A stretch of DNA of 64,000 nt, taken from NCBI GenBank assembly GCA_018350325.1, contig JAEVLN010000007.1:2154793-2218792 (forward strand), read 5' to 3'. This document shows, in pieces, positions 1 through 12,300 of the stretch (its first letter is position 1; each line of letters begins with the position of its first letter). The position numbers and the translations under genes were made by a program. A model generated the notes under the pieces. The model was given only the letters and a program-made list of their open reading frames with translations, was not told the origin of the DNA and ran no database searches. This stretch comes from Globodera rostochiensis. Lineage: Eukaryota > Nematoda > Chromadorea > Rhabditida > Heteroderidae.

Positions 1-411
1 CAATTTTTTTGCTTTTCCCTAAACACTGTCCTTTTTTGCTCAAAAAGTGTGGGAAAATGTTTTTAAAATTCGTACAAGCGCCGATTTTAAATATTTTTTT
101 AATTACAATATCTAATTCTAAAATGGTGTAAATTGAGCTCAAACCGAATTATCCGAATCCGGCAATCGGGGTTTTTGGGCAAACCCCGGATTTTTGGGGA
201 CAGAACAGAGTGAAAATTGAATGTGATTGTGTTATAATAAATTTGAATGTTTTCAACAAGTTTGAAAAGTCTTCGCTTAACCGAAAACCCAAACTCGCCA
301 ATTCATTTTGGTCTCAAACCGCCTTTTCATCGAATTTCGGATTTAGGAATTTTTGTGATTTCGGAATTTTGGGGTTCGGCTTTTATTTTTTGATTTACCC
401 ATCCCTGGTGT

Positions 412-490
412 TCTAGCCCCGATCCCCGACCCAAAAAAGGTCGGGGAGGCCGGGGTTGGCATGTCGGGGCTCGGGGACCACCCCTGTTTT
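412..490. repeat. GC-rich CCCCGA/TCGGGG palindromic spacer (also 4827-4905)
   Basis: A short run built from CCCCGA and TCGGGG words lies just upstream of gene A and, by duplication, of gene B. Related GC-rich words appear at about 12301-12350, 20265-20340, 29058-29180 and 62395-62465. It stands out sharply from the AT-rich surroundings and resembles the arms of the foldback elements listed below. The open frame at 210-416 before it shows no protein features and is probably chance. Confidence 0.6.
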
Positions 491-584
491 AGAGGTGCAT
501 TTCAGTTTTTATTGCATTTCTGCGGGCAAAAGTTTCATTTTTATTTTTTCCCCCAGACGCCTTTTTAAAACATAATTTTGTGAA

Positions 585-3500
585 ATGCCAAAAGCAAACT
601 CTTCGCTGAGGCGGATGAAGCATTTGCTGGACACGGGCAATGGGGCGGACGTTCACTTTTTGGTGGGGGGAGGAGACAAAAAGGAGGCGAGTTCTGAAAA
701 ATAGTGAAACATTTACCTTAATTAGTTGTATTCAATTATTTTAATTAATGACATTTCAATTAGTTTAATTAATATATTTCAATTAGTTTAATTAATATAT
801 TTCAATTAGTTTAATTAATGATATTTCAATTTGTTAAGCTTCTGCCAGCACATAAAACGATTCTGATGGCGGCCTCCGCCGTTTTTGAGGCAATGTTCCC
901 ATTTGATTCCCGAAATGCCGGTAAATTGAGAAAATAATTTATAAAATTTAGTGGGGAGGGGTAAGCTGAAAAAATAATTAAAAAATTTTTTGATTAACGA
1001 ATTTTTTTAGACCCTTCGGAAGGGACTAAACCCGTGGAGGTGCCGGACGTGGAGGTGGGGGCGTTCAAGGCGATGCTCAGCTTTATTTATGTGGACGATG
1101 TGAGCGGGCTGAACGGGGACAATGCAATCGATGTGCTTTATGCCGGTCATAAAATTTTTATTGATTTTTAAATTTTCCGTTTAAATTTTTAATTTAAGCT
1201 AAAAAATATGATCTTCCCGAACTTGTCGATTCGTGTTTGAACTTTCCCATACCGGAGCTGAGCAATGTTTTTTTCGCGTTTGCCCAGACTCGCTTTCTTG
1301 GAGAAGAGGTGGGGGCAAATATAATTGATTTTTAATTTTAAATAAATTTTGTCTTTTTTTAATCAACCATAATTAATTATTTTATTATTTCGGGACTTTG
1401 CGCGCCGTTGTTTGGAGCACATCGATGTGAATGCGGCCACTTTGATCTTAACGGAAGCGTTTTTGCAAATTGATCAAAAATCATTGTGTGAGATTCTGGA
1501 CCGTGACGAATTGATGATCAGCGAAGAAATTGCAATTTGGAATGCCGTAAATTTAAAAAAATAATAAAATAAATTAAAATGATTAATTTCTTTTATATTC
1601 TTTTAAAATTAGGCACTTCTTTGGGCGGACGAAAAATGCCGTCAAAATGGGAAAGAGCCTTCGGTGGCGAATAGACGCGCAATGTTCGGCACGGCACTTT
1701 TCAAAATTCGCTTTCCGCTCATTTCACAAGATGACTTTCGTGACAATATTGGTTGGAACCTTTTGGGGACCTTTGATTTCTTTTGGATTTAAAATACGCT
1801 TTTGACAGTTCCGTCCGGAGTGTTGACGAGTGACGAGCTGGTCAGCGTTTTTCTGCACTATTCTGGTCCGGACCGCGCAAGGCCCGAGCAGTACAAGCTG
1901 CAATTCCCAACTAATGGACGTGCCGCGATCAAATCGGGTAGGCTAAAGATGACTTTTACAATTTTTGTGTGACATTCTTTTTCTGAAAAAACAGATTATG
2001 AGCTTTCCAACATGTTGAAAGACATAAATAACGTTTAAACTTTAAAGTGGTTAAGAAAAAATACATTTAAAAATTTCTACTAGATTAATGGGCATAAAAA
2101 GTGGCACTTTTTGATTTGGCCTACGAAGAAAGTATCTTAAAAAGCGGTTAAATTTTAGATTTTACTATATGCAAGCGTCCTCTATATGAGCAGAGCACTT
2201 TGATAGGTAAAAACGGTCCGTAGCTTTTCATACCGGCGAGATAAAAATTCTCGAATCCGGTTAGGTCAAAATTCCCGATACCGATTTGTCGGGTTTAAAC
2301 CGGTTTGCATAGAGTAAGCTCCGGATCGCGGGTTCTGCGTCGTGTGCAAAAACCCCGCTTCCGGAGCCGTCAACTCCGTGATTTTATGAATTTTTGAAAT
2401 TTGGCTTGAAACCCGATAAAAACTGTCTTTTTACTGTAATTATGAAAAACTTTTTGTGCATTGACCGGCACAAAAGCGAAATTGTATTTTAATATTTTGA
2501 AAATAAAATAATATTTCCTTAGGGCTAACCATTCAAAATCGATGGGATCCCACGGCGTGTGACGGCGGCCTCTCCCTCTCTGAGCCCGATCGATTGATTG
2601 TCCAACAGAATGGAGAGAATTGGGGTAAAAGTATTATTCTGTTAAAGTGATTTGATTAAAACGGTTTATTAAAAGAGTTCACAAAATTTTGGAATTGAGT
2701 TTACTTTTCAGATTGGCGCTCTGTCCTCGCTGAACGGCCAATTCCAAAAGGGAATTCTGGCATTTTTTACTACGAAGTGACCATTTTGGAGCAACAATAG
2801 TAAGTTGAATAAATAAATAGTTGAACTTCGAAATGTTTTAGAAGCATTTTCGTTTAAAATTATATTTAGCATTGTTTTCATTGGACTCGCGACCAAAAAA
2901 ATGCCATTGGACGAACGCGTTGGAGTTTACGAAGGCACTTACGCATACGAATGCTGTGGCAGATTTTGGGGTCACGAGGTTGAGGGATGTTACCACAACG
3001 GCAATGGACGTCCGTACATCGAAGGAAAGCCCAAATTTGGGGGAGGCGACGTCATCGGGTGCGGCGTAAATTTGGCAACTCGCCAAAATATTTACACAAA
3101 AAATGGACAGCGTTTGGGTGAGAATTTAAAAAAAATAAAAAATTAAGGCATTAACCATTTTTGGGTTGTTTCTTCAATTTAAAAATCTAATCGATGGCGC
3201 CTTTTTTGAATCATTTTATTTTTAATTTTTTTTTATACTGCCGGGTTTATTCCAACCCAGCAGAAAAAACAAAAAAAAAAAACCTTTGTTTTGCGTTTTT
3301 TTTTTTATTTTGTCGAGCGCCGAACGTCAAATTCACAAACAATTTGTCCGTTGGTCTAGATTCAAACATTTGAAGCGTTTTGAGGTATATGAGGTTAGAC
3401 TGCCCCGAAGGCGCCGTCGGGGAAAAGCCCTTGGCTACGCCAAATATGAAAAATCTTGCTAATTTTTGTAAATTTCCGGATTTTTTTTCCGGTTTCTCAA

Positions 3501-4102
3501 CCATCAATGAGAGGGGGCCAATCATTCTAATCCAACTTAGTTATTCTAAATTGTTAGCTGTAACCTAGGAAGTCTAAAAAAGTAGCGAATTGGTTAAATA
3601 CCCTTTTTTAGCTATCTGCTGAAGATTTTTTAGTACCGAGTTCGCCATTCTAAAAAATTCATTAGGAAAATGCAATATAAAGCCTAAATTTCATAATTTT
3701 TGACAAAAATTATATACCTACTGATAAAAAAACATAATTTTTCCAAAAGAATAAGAAAATGTTTGTGAGGGATTGATTGCATAACCAGAGATTTTATGAT
3801 TTACGCTTAAAACCCAAAATTATTTTGTCAAATTCACTTTTTGCTCCGATTACCTTTCTAAGAAAATGATTTGTTGGGCGATGAACAAATGATTAACCAA
3901 TTGAAATGGCATAGCAGGCAATGGAGTAGAAGCTTTCGTTGAGTGCCGTCGAACGTTGTCGGTCAAAAACCAAATTTACTAATTTTAATCGAAATTTCTT
4001 TATTTTGCAGACACCGCCAATTTATTTATGGCTGATTTTGCTGGTGATTTGATTCCGCGTGAAAATTTATTTTGCCAAAAATTGTTCGAATTCGGGGTTT
4101 AA
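585..4102 (+). CDS. Gene A: BTB-BACK-SPRY protein with a foreign last exon
   Basis: Exons by reading frame and splice sites: 585-686, 839-920, 1011-1145, 1199-1308, 1394-1546, 1613-1751, 1809-1937 (BTB then BACK), then 2523-2624, 2712-2799, 2870-3117, 4011-4102 (SPRY); phases are consistent and give about 459 residues. The BTB shows GADVHFLV and VFEAMFPF, the BACK region [11 protein letters not shown], the SPRY GIFYYEV and [16 protein letters not shown] proteins of this kind are Cullin-3 ubiquitin-ligase adaptors; SPRY domains bind protein partners. No signal peptide is visible. Intron 1 has a GC donor and intron 4 contains no AG. The acceptor of the original last exon is lost near 3240; the only usable last exon is a divergent one ending at 4102, so the SPRY C-terminus is abnormal. 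Confidence 0.75.
1995..2038 (+). other. Alternative terminal exon that would end the protein after the BACK domain
   Basis: An acceptor at 1991-1994 opens a short exon reading [14 protein letters not shown] and a stop. Exon 7 (ending 1937) joins it in the same phase as it joins the SPRY exon at 2523. The locus could therefore encode either a BTB-BACK protein or a BTB-BACK-SPRY fusion. The same exon is present in gene B at 6411-6454 but I do not find it in genes C, E or G. Confidence 0.5.
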
Positions 4103-4999
4103 AATCGGCCGAAACAGAATTTTTGCCCCACTTTTTGAATATTTCTACTTCTTCCACCGAATTGGGGATTCGTTCCGTCGCCCAACACTGCTATTTTGCT
4201 TCTCTAACCTCCCATTTCCTTTATTTCTCTCATCATCGATCGATTTATTGATTATGATGTTTTCAACACACAAAAAACTTTCCTTTTTTTGTTCATTTTC
4301 ATTCGTTCTCTTTCGCCGTTGAATTTTCTTTACGAATCTGATGTCAAGTTCACCCAACACAACCAATGGAGCCAACAAAATTCTTCTTTAAATAAAAAAG
4401 TTCTGAGTTTACGAACAATTTTTTTGCTTTTCCCTAAACACTGTCCTTTTTTGCTCAAAAAGTGTGGGAAAATGTTTTTAAAATTCGTACAAGCGCCGAT
4501 TTTAAATATTTTTTTAATTACAATATCTAATTCTAAAATGGTGTAAATTGAGCTCAAACCGAATTATCCGAATCCGGCAATCGGGGTTTTTGGGCAAACC
4601 CCGGATTTTTGGGGACAGAACAGAGTGAAAATTGAATGTGATTGTGTTATAATAAATTTGAATGTTTTCAACAAGTTTGAAAAGTCTTCGCTTAACCGAA
4701 AACCCAAACTCGCCAATTCATTTTGGTCTCAAACCGCCTTTTCATCGAATTTCGGATTTAGGAATTTTTGTGATTTCGGAATTTTGGGGTTCGGCTTTTA
4801 TTTTTTGATTTACCCATCCCTGGTGTTCTAGCCCCGATCCCCGACCCAAAAAAGGTCGGGGAGGCCGGGGTTGGCATGTCGGGGCTCGGGGACCACCCCT
4901 GTTTTAGAGGTGCATTTCAGTTTTTATTGCATTTCTGCGGGCAAAAGTTTCATTTTTATTTTTTCCCCCAGACGCCTTTTTAAAACATAATTTTGTGAA

Positions 5000-7805
5000 A
5001 TGCCAAAAGCAAACTCTTCGCTGAGGCGGATGAAGCATTTGCTGGACACGGGCAATGGGGCGGACGTTCACTTTTTGGTGGGGGGGAGGAGACAAAAAGG
5101 AGGCGAGTTCTGAAAAATAGTGAAACATTTACCTTAATTAGTTGTATTCAATTATTTTAATTAATGACATTTCAATTAGTTTAATTAATATATTTCAATT
5201 AGTTTAATTAATATATTTCAATTAGTTTAATTAATGATATTTCAATTTGTTAAGCTTCTGCCAGCACATAAAACGATTCTGATGGCGGCCTCCGCCGTTT
5301 TTGAGGCAATGTTCCCATTTGATTCCCGAAATGCCGGTAAATTGAGAAAATAATTTATAAAATTTAGTGGGGAGGGGTAAGCTGAAAAAATAATTAAAAA
5401 ATTTTTTGATTAACGAATTTTTTTAGACCCTTCGGAAGGGACTAAACCCGTGGAGGTGCCCGACGTGGAGGTGGGGGCGTTCAAGGCGATGCTCAGCTTT
5501 ATTTATGTGGACGATGTGAGCGGGCTGAACGGGGACAATGCAATCGATGTGCTTTATGCCGGTCATAAAATTTTTATTGATTTTTAAATTTTCCGTTTAA
5601 ATTTTTAATTTAAGCTAAAAAATATGATCTTCCCGAACTTGTCGATTCGTGTTTGAACTTTCCCATACCGGAGCTGAGCAATGTTTTTTTCGCGTTTGCC
5701 CAGACTCGCTTTCTTGGAGAAGAGGTGGGGGCAAATATAATTGATTTTTAATTTTAAATAAATTTTGTCTTTTTTTAATCAACCATAATTAATTATTTTA
5801 TTATTTCGGGACTTTGCGCGCCGTTGTTTGGAGCACATCGATGTGAATGCGGCCACTTTGATCTTAACGGAAGCGTTTTTGCAAATTGATCAAAAATCAT
5901 TGTGTGAGATTCTGGACCGTGACGAATTGATGATCAGCGAAGAAATTGCAATTTGGAATGCCGTAAATTTAAAAAAATAATAAAATAAATTAAAATGATT
6001 AATTTCTTTTATATTCTTTTAAAATTAGGCACTTCTTTGGGCGGACGAAAAATGCCGTCAAAATGGGAAAGAGCCTTCGGTGGCGAATAGACGCGCAATG
6101 TTCGGCACGGCACTTTTCAAAATTCGCTTTCCGCTCATTTCACAAGATGACTTTCGTGACAATATTGGTTGGAACCTTTTGGGGACCTTTGATTTCTTTT
6201 GGATTTAAAATACGCTTTTGACAGTTCCGTCCGGAGTGTTGACGAGTGACGAGCTGGTCAGCGTTTTTCTGCACTATTCTGGTCCGGACCGCGCAAGGCC
6301 CGAGCAGTACAAGCTGCAATTCCCAACTAATGGACGTGCCGCGATCAAATCGGGTAGGCTAAAGATGACTTTTACAATTTTTGTGTGACATTCTTTTTCT
6401 GAAAAAACAGATTATGAGCTTTCCAACATGTTGAAAGACATAAATAACGTTTAAACTTTAAAGTGGTTAAGAAAAAATACATTTAAAAATTTCTACTAGA
6501 TTAATGGGCATAAAAAGTGGCACTTTTTGATTTGGCCTACGAAGAAAGTATCTTAAAAAGCGGTTAAATTTTAGATTTTACTATATGCAAGCGTCCTCTA
6601 TATGAGCAGAGCACTTTGATAGGTAAAAACGGTCCGTAGCTTTTCATACCGGCGAGATAAAAATTCTCGAATCCGGTTAGGTCAAAATTCCCGATACCGA
6701 TTTGTCGGGTTTAAACCGGTTTGCATAGAGTAAGCTCCGGATCGCGGGTTCTGCGTCGTGTGCAAAAACCCCGCTTCCGGAGCCGTCAACTCCGTGATTT
6801 TATGAATTTTTGAAATTTGGCTTGAAACCCGATAAAAACTGTCTTTTTACTGTAATTATGAAAAACTTTTTGTGCATTGACCGGCACAAAAGCGAAATTG
6901 TATTTTAATATTTTGAAAATAAAATAATATTTCCTTAGGGCTAACCATTCAAAATCGATGGGATCCCACGGCGTGTGACGGCGGCCTCTCCCTCTCTGAG
7001 CCCGATCGATTGATTGTCCAACAGAATGGAGAGAATTGGGGTAAAAGTATTATTCTGTTAAAGTGATTTGATTAAAACGGTTTATTAAAAGAGTTCACAA
7101 AATTTTGGAATTGAGTTTACTTTTCAGATTGGCGCTCTGTCCTCGCTGAACGGCCAATTCCAAAAGGGAATTCTGGCATTTTTTACTACGAAGTGACCAT
7201 TTTGGAGCAACAATAGTAAGTTGAATAAATAAATAGTTGAACTTCGAAATGTTTTAGAAGCATTTTCGTTTAAAATTATATTTAGCATTGTTTTCATTGG
7301 ACTCGCGACCAAAAAAATGCCATTGGACGAACGCGTTGGAGTTTACGAAGGCACTTACGCATACGAATGCTGTGGCAGATTTTGGGGTCACGAGGTTGAG
7401 GGATGTTACCACAACGGCAATGGACGTCCGTACATCGAAGGAAAGCCCAAATTTGGGGGAGGCGACGTCATCGGATGCGGCGTAAATTTGGCAACTCGCC
7501 AAATCATTTACACAAAAAATGGACAGCGTTTGGGTGAGAAATTTAAAAAAAATAAAAAATTAAGGGCATTTAACCATTTTTGGGTTGTTTCTTTAATTTA
7601 AAAATCTAATCGATGGCGCCTTTTTTGGAATCATTTTAATTATTTATTCGTTTTGTTTATTTTTTTTTATACAGAAACTGCCGGGTTATATGTCGATTCT
7701 CCCGCCGATTTGTTTCCATGCGTTACGTTGTACACTTCTGGCACCAAAATTGAAGCGAATTTTGGCCCGAAATTCAAATTCAACATTGCCGCCGAGGGCA
7801 TTTAG
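5000..7805 (+). pseudogene. Gene B: BTB-BACK-SPRY copy with +1 frameshift in the first BTB exon
   Basis: This is the tandem copy of gene A: exons 5000-5102, 5255-5336, 5427-5561, 5615-5724, 5810-5962, 6029-6167, 6225-6353, 6939-7040, 7128-7215, 7286-7533, 7675-7805. The run of G after GGT in exon 1 (about 5060-5066) has seven G where genes A and E have six, which shifts the BTB frame. Everything else, including a normal last SPRY exon with KIEANFGP and a stop at 7805, is intact; without the extra G it would encode about 472 residues. A one-base change in a G run could be a sequencing error, so the gene may be functional. In gene A the last exon is bad and in gene B the first is, so neither copy is clean. 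Confidence 0.75.
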
Positions 7806-8230
7806 AAAGTGAAAAACGAGTTGATTTGCTGTTGGTTTTATTTCTTTGTCGATCAAAATTTTTTATCAATTCAATTTGTTTTCGAATTTTTCAATTATTT
7901 TGAGAAAAACAAATCCAATAAACTTACATCTTTTATCGACACCAATTTTCGGCAAATCTTGTCAAAAATTTGGTCAATTTTGCCCTTTTTTGAAACGTGA
8001 AAATCCGATTTTGGTTTACTATTTGTACAAATATTCTATTTTTTCAGAAAAAAATGAACAAATTTGCAATTTTGATTTCCAGAAAAGTCGCTATGATCGC
8101 AAAAGTTGTCCGCAGATGTCAATTTCGCAAAAGTCGCTATTTTTATCGTAGAAAAAAACCAAATTCATTTTATTATTTCAAAAGTTTCTTAAAATCCTTA
8201 ATTTAATACCTTTTGCAAGAATTGCCGTGT
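7806..8230. other. 3' flank of gene B; no gene seen
   Basis: AT-rich sequence with short overlapping open frames lacking recognisable domains. Its first part is shared with the 3' flank of gene C (about 11495-11700) and, as a displaced piece, with the last intron of gene E. Confidence 0.5.
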
Positions 8231-8239
8231 CAATGCCTG

Positions 8240-8300
8240 GTTGGCTCAGTGGTTTATCTCTATCATAACTTATTCATCGGAGTTCTACTCCGAGTGAAAA
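8240..8300 (+). repeat. tRNA-like (SINE head) sequence
   Basis: TGGCTCAGTGG at 8242-8252 matches an RNA polymerase III A box, and GAGTTCTACTCC about 30 bases on is a weak B box. It resembles the heads of the better-preserved SINE-like copies at 24.3, 29.6, 37.0, 45.9 and 54.7 kb. It does not fold convincingly as a working tRNA. Confidence 0.4.
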
Positions 8301-8399
8301 CACATTTATTTTTTTAATTTAATAATTAATCTTTTTATTGATTCTTAGTCGAAAAACAAAAAACATCGCTCAAAAAACCATATGCTGGGGAATCATTCC

Positions 8400-8640
8400 C
8401 CACTATTTCTTTATATGATTTTAAAGCTTTATGGTAATACGGCCAAAAGCATCCAAATTTGGCTTCAAGCAAATGCCAACACATTCTCTCGCATCCCCTC
8501 CATTCTCTTCGCTGACAATGCTATTTCTAAGGCTTGCCATCTTCTGGCAATATTTCGAAACGATCGAAGCCATCGATTTAAAGCCGTATAAAAGCATTGG
8601 GAAACGCAGCAGAAAGCATTATTCAAGCCTATTTTTTATT
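8400..8640 (+). promoter_or_regulatory. Promoter module copy 1, upstream of gene C
   Basis: A block with TATAAAAG at 8587-8594, preceded by GATTTAAAGCCG and followed by GCAGCAGAAAGCATTATTCAA. The same block occurs near 11985-12300 (+), 27720-28100 (-) and 35340-35420 (-). At the two minus-strand sites it directly precedes a signal-peptide exon. Here an ATGCCA hexamer lies at about 8474. Gene C begins some 500 bases downstream, matching the spacing of gene G from its module. Confidence 0.5.
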
Positions 8641-8904
8641 ACTTTATTGTTATTAACTCAAAATGCGCCCCATTTTTACAAAATGCCCGTTGTCTGGTGA
8701 AATTAATGTAATTTTAACCATTGAGCGTGTTTGTTCACTGTTTGGCCAAAAATGTTCTTCAATAATTTATGCCAATTATGATTTCATTGAGTTTTTATAT
8801 AAACTTTTATAATACTTGTCATGGGCATTTTGGCAATTTTTATATTGGAGGGGTCGGCCGTGCCGAGAAATTTAGGTATTTTAAATCGATGCTATTTTGA
8901 CACG

Positions 8905-9065
8905 GTCAGTTTTAAACCGGTCGTCCCGGTTTTCTTTGGTTAGGCCGGTTTTGCGACCCCCGGTTTTTGGTCCAAAAAGCCGGTTTTCGGTTAGGCCGGT
9001 TTTATGACTCCCGGTTTTTGGTCCAAAAAAGCCGGTTTTCGGTTTCGGATGGCTAACCGACCGTG
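8905..9065. repeat. Tandem GGCCGGTTTT-type repeat, probable arm of a foldback element
   Basis: The words GGTTAGGCCGGTTTT and CCCGGTTTTTGGTCC recur several times. The right edge, CCAAGCCCTA at about 9066-9075, resembles a hAT terminus (TAGGGCTTGG in reverse), but I found no matching left end or target duplication. Confidence 0.4.
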
Positions 9066-9110
9066 ACCAAGCCCTATTTTTACCAAAAGATAAAAGTTTA
9101 GTATTATAAA

Positions 9111-11494
9111 ATGAATATGTTCATTGTTATTGTACTGTTTGTGGAATTTATTGAGAAATTTATTGTTGGTATGGACAACGCGGCGGACGTTCACTTTTTG
9201 GTGGGAGTCAAAAAAGAGGCGAGTTTTGGGGGTAGATGCTTAAATTGTTTTTTTTCTAAATTTTTTTGTTTATTTGAATTTGAAGCTTTTGCCGGCACAT
9301 AAAGCGATTCTGGAGAAAGCCTCCGACGTTTTTGAAGCAATGTTTCGTTTTGACGAGGCAAATGCAAAGGCCGCCGCCGCTGGGACCGGTGCGGAAAATT
9401 TGTTTAAATTTTTTGAAAACGATTTTTAGACCCTTCGGAAGAGATTAAGCCCGTGGAGGTGCCCGACGTGGAGGTGGGGGCGTTCAGGGTGATGCTAGCC
9501 TTCATTTACGCCGCCGATGATTTGAGTGAACTGCTGAACGGAGACAATGCAATTTCTGTGCTTTATGCGGGTGAATTTTAAGAAATTGGACCGATCTAAA
9601 AATTATAATTATGGTGAAATTTATTAAAAATTACCGTAGAAAATTTTTAGTTTTGAAAATTTCAAAAACAAAATTTTTAATGCATTAATTGTCTTTTAGC
9701 CAACAAATATAATCTTCCTGAACTTTTCAATTCGTGTTTAAACTTCATATGGAATTTGAGCAATGTTTTTGTCGCATTTGACCAGGCTCGCTTTTTTGAA
9801 GAAGAGGTGAGAAATGTTTTTTTCTATCTGCCGGACAACAATTATAATAATTTGATTTATTTTGGAAATTAATTTCTGAAATAATTTCATTAAATTTTTG
9901 CAGATTTTTTCCGAGCAAATATACCGGTTTAAGCCCAAATGTTAAGTATTATTTACATTTACATTTTCAATTTTTTGGGACTTTGCCCGCCGGTGTTTGG
10001 AGCACATCGATGAGAATGCTGCCAATTTTCTCCTCTCGGAAGAGTTTTTGCAAATTGATCAGCAATTATTGTGTGAGATTATGGACCGTGACGAGTTGAT
10101 GATCAAAGACGAACTTACAATTTGGAATGCCGTAAATTTATAAGAAATAATAATCAAATTAAAATTATTTTAATTTTTTTATTTCCATAATTAGGCACTT
10201 CGCTGGTCGGACGAAAAATGCCGTCAAAATGGGGAAAAGTCTTTGGCAGCGAATAGACGCGAAATGCTCGGCGTTCAAAATTCGTTTTCCGCTCTTTCCT
10301 CAGAAGGATTTTACTGAGAATATTGGTATCATGGCCAGTTTTAATTTTAAGATGCCTCTACCTAATCTATTTTCATAATTCCGAGTCGCAACATTTGGTT
10401 GAATTTTGCTTTTGACAGTTCCGTCCGGAGTGCTAACGAGTGACCAGATGATGAGCGTGTATCAGTACCATTCTCATTCGGACCGCGCTCTGCCCGAGCT
10501 GTACCCGCTTCAATTCCCAACTAATGGTCGTGCTGTTACAGGTGGTCACCCTGCCGTTTAACTATCAAAGTGCCTCTACTCATATACCGTATATCCATTT
10601 TTAATCCCCATGTGGAATTATTTTTAAACTTCTCAGCAAGGGCGACATTATTAGAGGGTGGGGGATTATTAGAGCATTTTGGGATTAAAAGAAGGTTTAC
10701 GGTAGGAGTATTTATTGCATATAGAAAAATCAGAAATTTGTAACCGCATTTTAAGATACCTTCTTTTTTCAGAGCCCATATTTTAAAAATTTAGGGCTAA
10801 CCCTTCAAAATCGATGGGATCCCACGGCGTGTCATCAGGGCCTCACGCTCTCTGAGCCCGAGCGATTGATTGTCCAAAATAATGGAAAGAATTCGGGTAA
10901 ATATTATTCTGTTAAAATGATTTGATTAAAACGGTTTAAGTAAAGAGTATGAATTTTTTTGAATTGAGTTTATTTTCAGCGTGGCGCTCTGTCCGCACTG
11001 AATGGGCAATTCCAAAAAAGGATTTTGGTATTTTCTACTACGAAGTGAAAATCCTGGAGAAAAAAAAGTAAGTTAAATAAATAAATAGTTGAGCTTCGAA
11101 ATTCTTTTGATTAAACAAATTATATTTAGCAATGTTTCCATTGGACTCGCGACAAAACAAATGCCATTGGACAAAATTGTTGGATGGTGCAAAGGCACTT
11201 ACGCATACGCAAGCTGTGGCAGTTTTTGGGGTCACGCTGTTGAGGGATGTTACCACAACGGCAATGGACGTCCGTATTCTTTAATTTAAAAATCTAATCG
11301 ATGGCCCTTTTTTTGATTTAATAAATCTTTTAAATTTATTTATTTATTTTTGTTTTTTTCCAGAAACTACGGGTTTATTTGTCGATTTTGGGGCCGATTT
11401 GTTTCCATGCGTTACGTTGCTTAGGCCTGGCACCAAAATTGAAGCGAATTTTGGCCCGAATTTCAAATTCAAAATTGCCGCCGAGGGCATTTAG
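9111..11494 (+). pseudogene. Gene C: BTB-BACK-SPRY with hydrophobic N-terminus, broken twice
   Basis: Exons: 9111-9218, 9286-9388, 9430-9570, 9700-9806, 9979-10131, 10195-about 10317, 10419-10541, 10795-10896, 10980-11067, 11130-11289, 11364-11494. The first exon begins MNMFIVIVLFVEFIEKFIVG before the BTB wording ADVHFLV, so this copy may carry a secretion signal. Relative to its paralogues it lacks 8 bases in the BACK exon after ATGCTCGGC, giving a TGA at 10315. A second deletion near 11275 removes the [12 protein letters not shown] to NGQRL part of the SPRY and half an intron, giving a stop at 11287. The last exon is still well preserved. Intron 1 has a GC donor. Confidence 0.75.
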
Positions 11495-11984
11495 AAAGTG
11501 AAAAACGAAGGGATTTATGGGGTTTTGTTGTTGGTTTTATCATTTATTTGTTCTTTGTCGATTAAAGCATTTTATCAATTCAATTTGTTTTTGAATTTGT
11601 CAATTATTTCGAGAAAAACAAATCTAATTAACTTGCATCTCTTATCAACACCAATTTTCGGCAAATCTTTTCAAAATTTGGTCAATTATTGCATTTTTTC
11701 TTCAAATGCGACTGTGCTTTTGCGGGGTGCAATCGAACACTGCACGAATCGCTCTGATCATTCGCGAACTGATCAAATAAAAAATAAATATTACCTGCGA
11801 AATTAATTCATTTATTTCACCGTTTTATTTTTCCATTGATCATTTTTCATCAAAGCATCAGGAACACGAGAAATCACAAAGATTTATTCCCGGACTTTCG
11901 TTTTCGACAGATATTAGAAAAAGCTTCTGTTGGATGGTCCTTTGAGTTTTCGTAAAAAGTGCACGAAAATAGAAATTTAGAGGA

Positions 11985-12300
11985 TGCCCAAAAGTTCCAC
12001 GTCAGCCCTTACCCGCTTAAAGCAGCCCTTGTGATATGCAAAGTGCAATTCAGATTTATCGACCAATAAGCCCCAATGCTTCAATTCCCCCCCCCCCCCC
12101 TCAAATTGGCATAAACAGGGGGCCCCAATTTCTGACATTTGTTGGAGTAAGGCAATCTTTTCGTAAATGCCAACGCATTCTCTCGCGTCCCCTCCACTCT
12201 CTTCGTTGGCAATGCTATTTTAAAACGAAGGCACTTCTAAGCCAGCGATTTAAAGCCGCATAAAAGCGTTGGGAAATGCAGCAGAAAGTATCATTCAAAC
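11985..12300 (+). promoter_or_regulatory. Promoter module copy 2, upstream of gene D
   Basis: Shares a long block with 27720-28100 in inverse orientation and ends in the TATA-like CATAAAAG at 12259-12266. It contains ATGCCA at about 12166 and TGGCAT at about 12109, plus a C homopolymer near 12086. The first recognisable exon of gene D is about 430 bases downstream. No signal-peptide exon follows this copy; GC-rich spacer sequence takes its place. Confidence 0.5.

Larger units (their letters stand above)
1..7665. repeat. Tandem duplication of a BTB-BACK-SPRY gene (two near-identical copies, offset ~4,415 bp)
   Basis: Bases 1-3242 recur at 4416-7665 almost without change; I saw a handful of substitutions and one indel across about 3.2 kb, introns and spacers included. 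The copies part company inside the last intron of the SPRY domain. The stretch 3243-4415 is unique to the first interval and carries a different, degenerate last SPRY exon (4011-4102). Near-identity in introns means a very recent duplication, gene conversion, or two haplotypes placed in tandem by the assembler. Confidence 0.95.

Noticed and set aside
9901..9945. Extra mini-exon after a TGCAG acceptor in gene C, with a relative in gene G
   Set aside because: It runs into stops in gene G and near its end in gene C, and is absent from A, B and E. It also does not solve the missing AG downstream.
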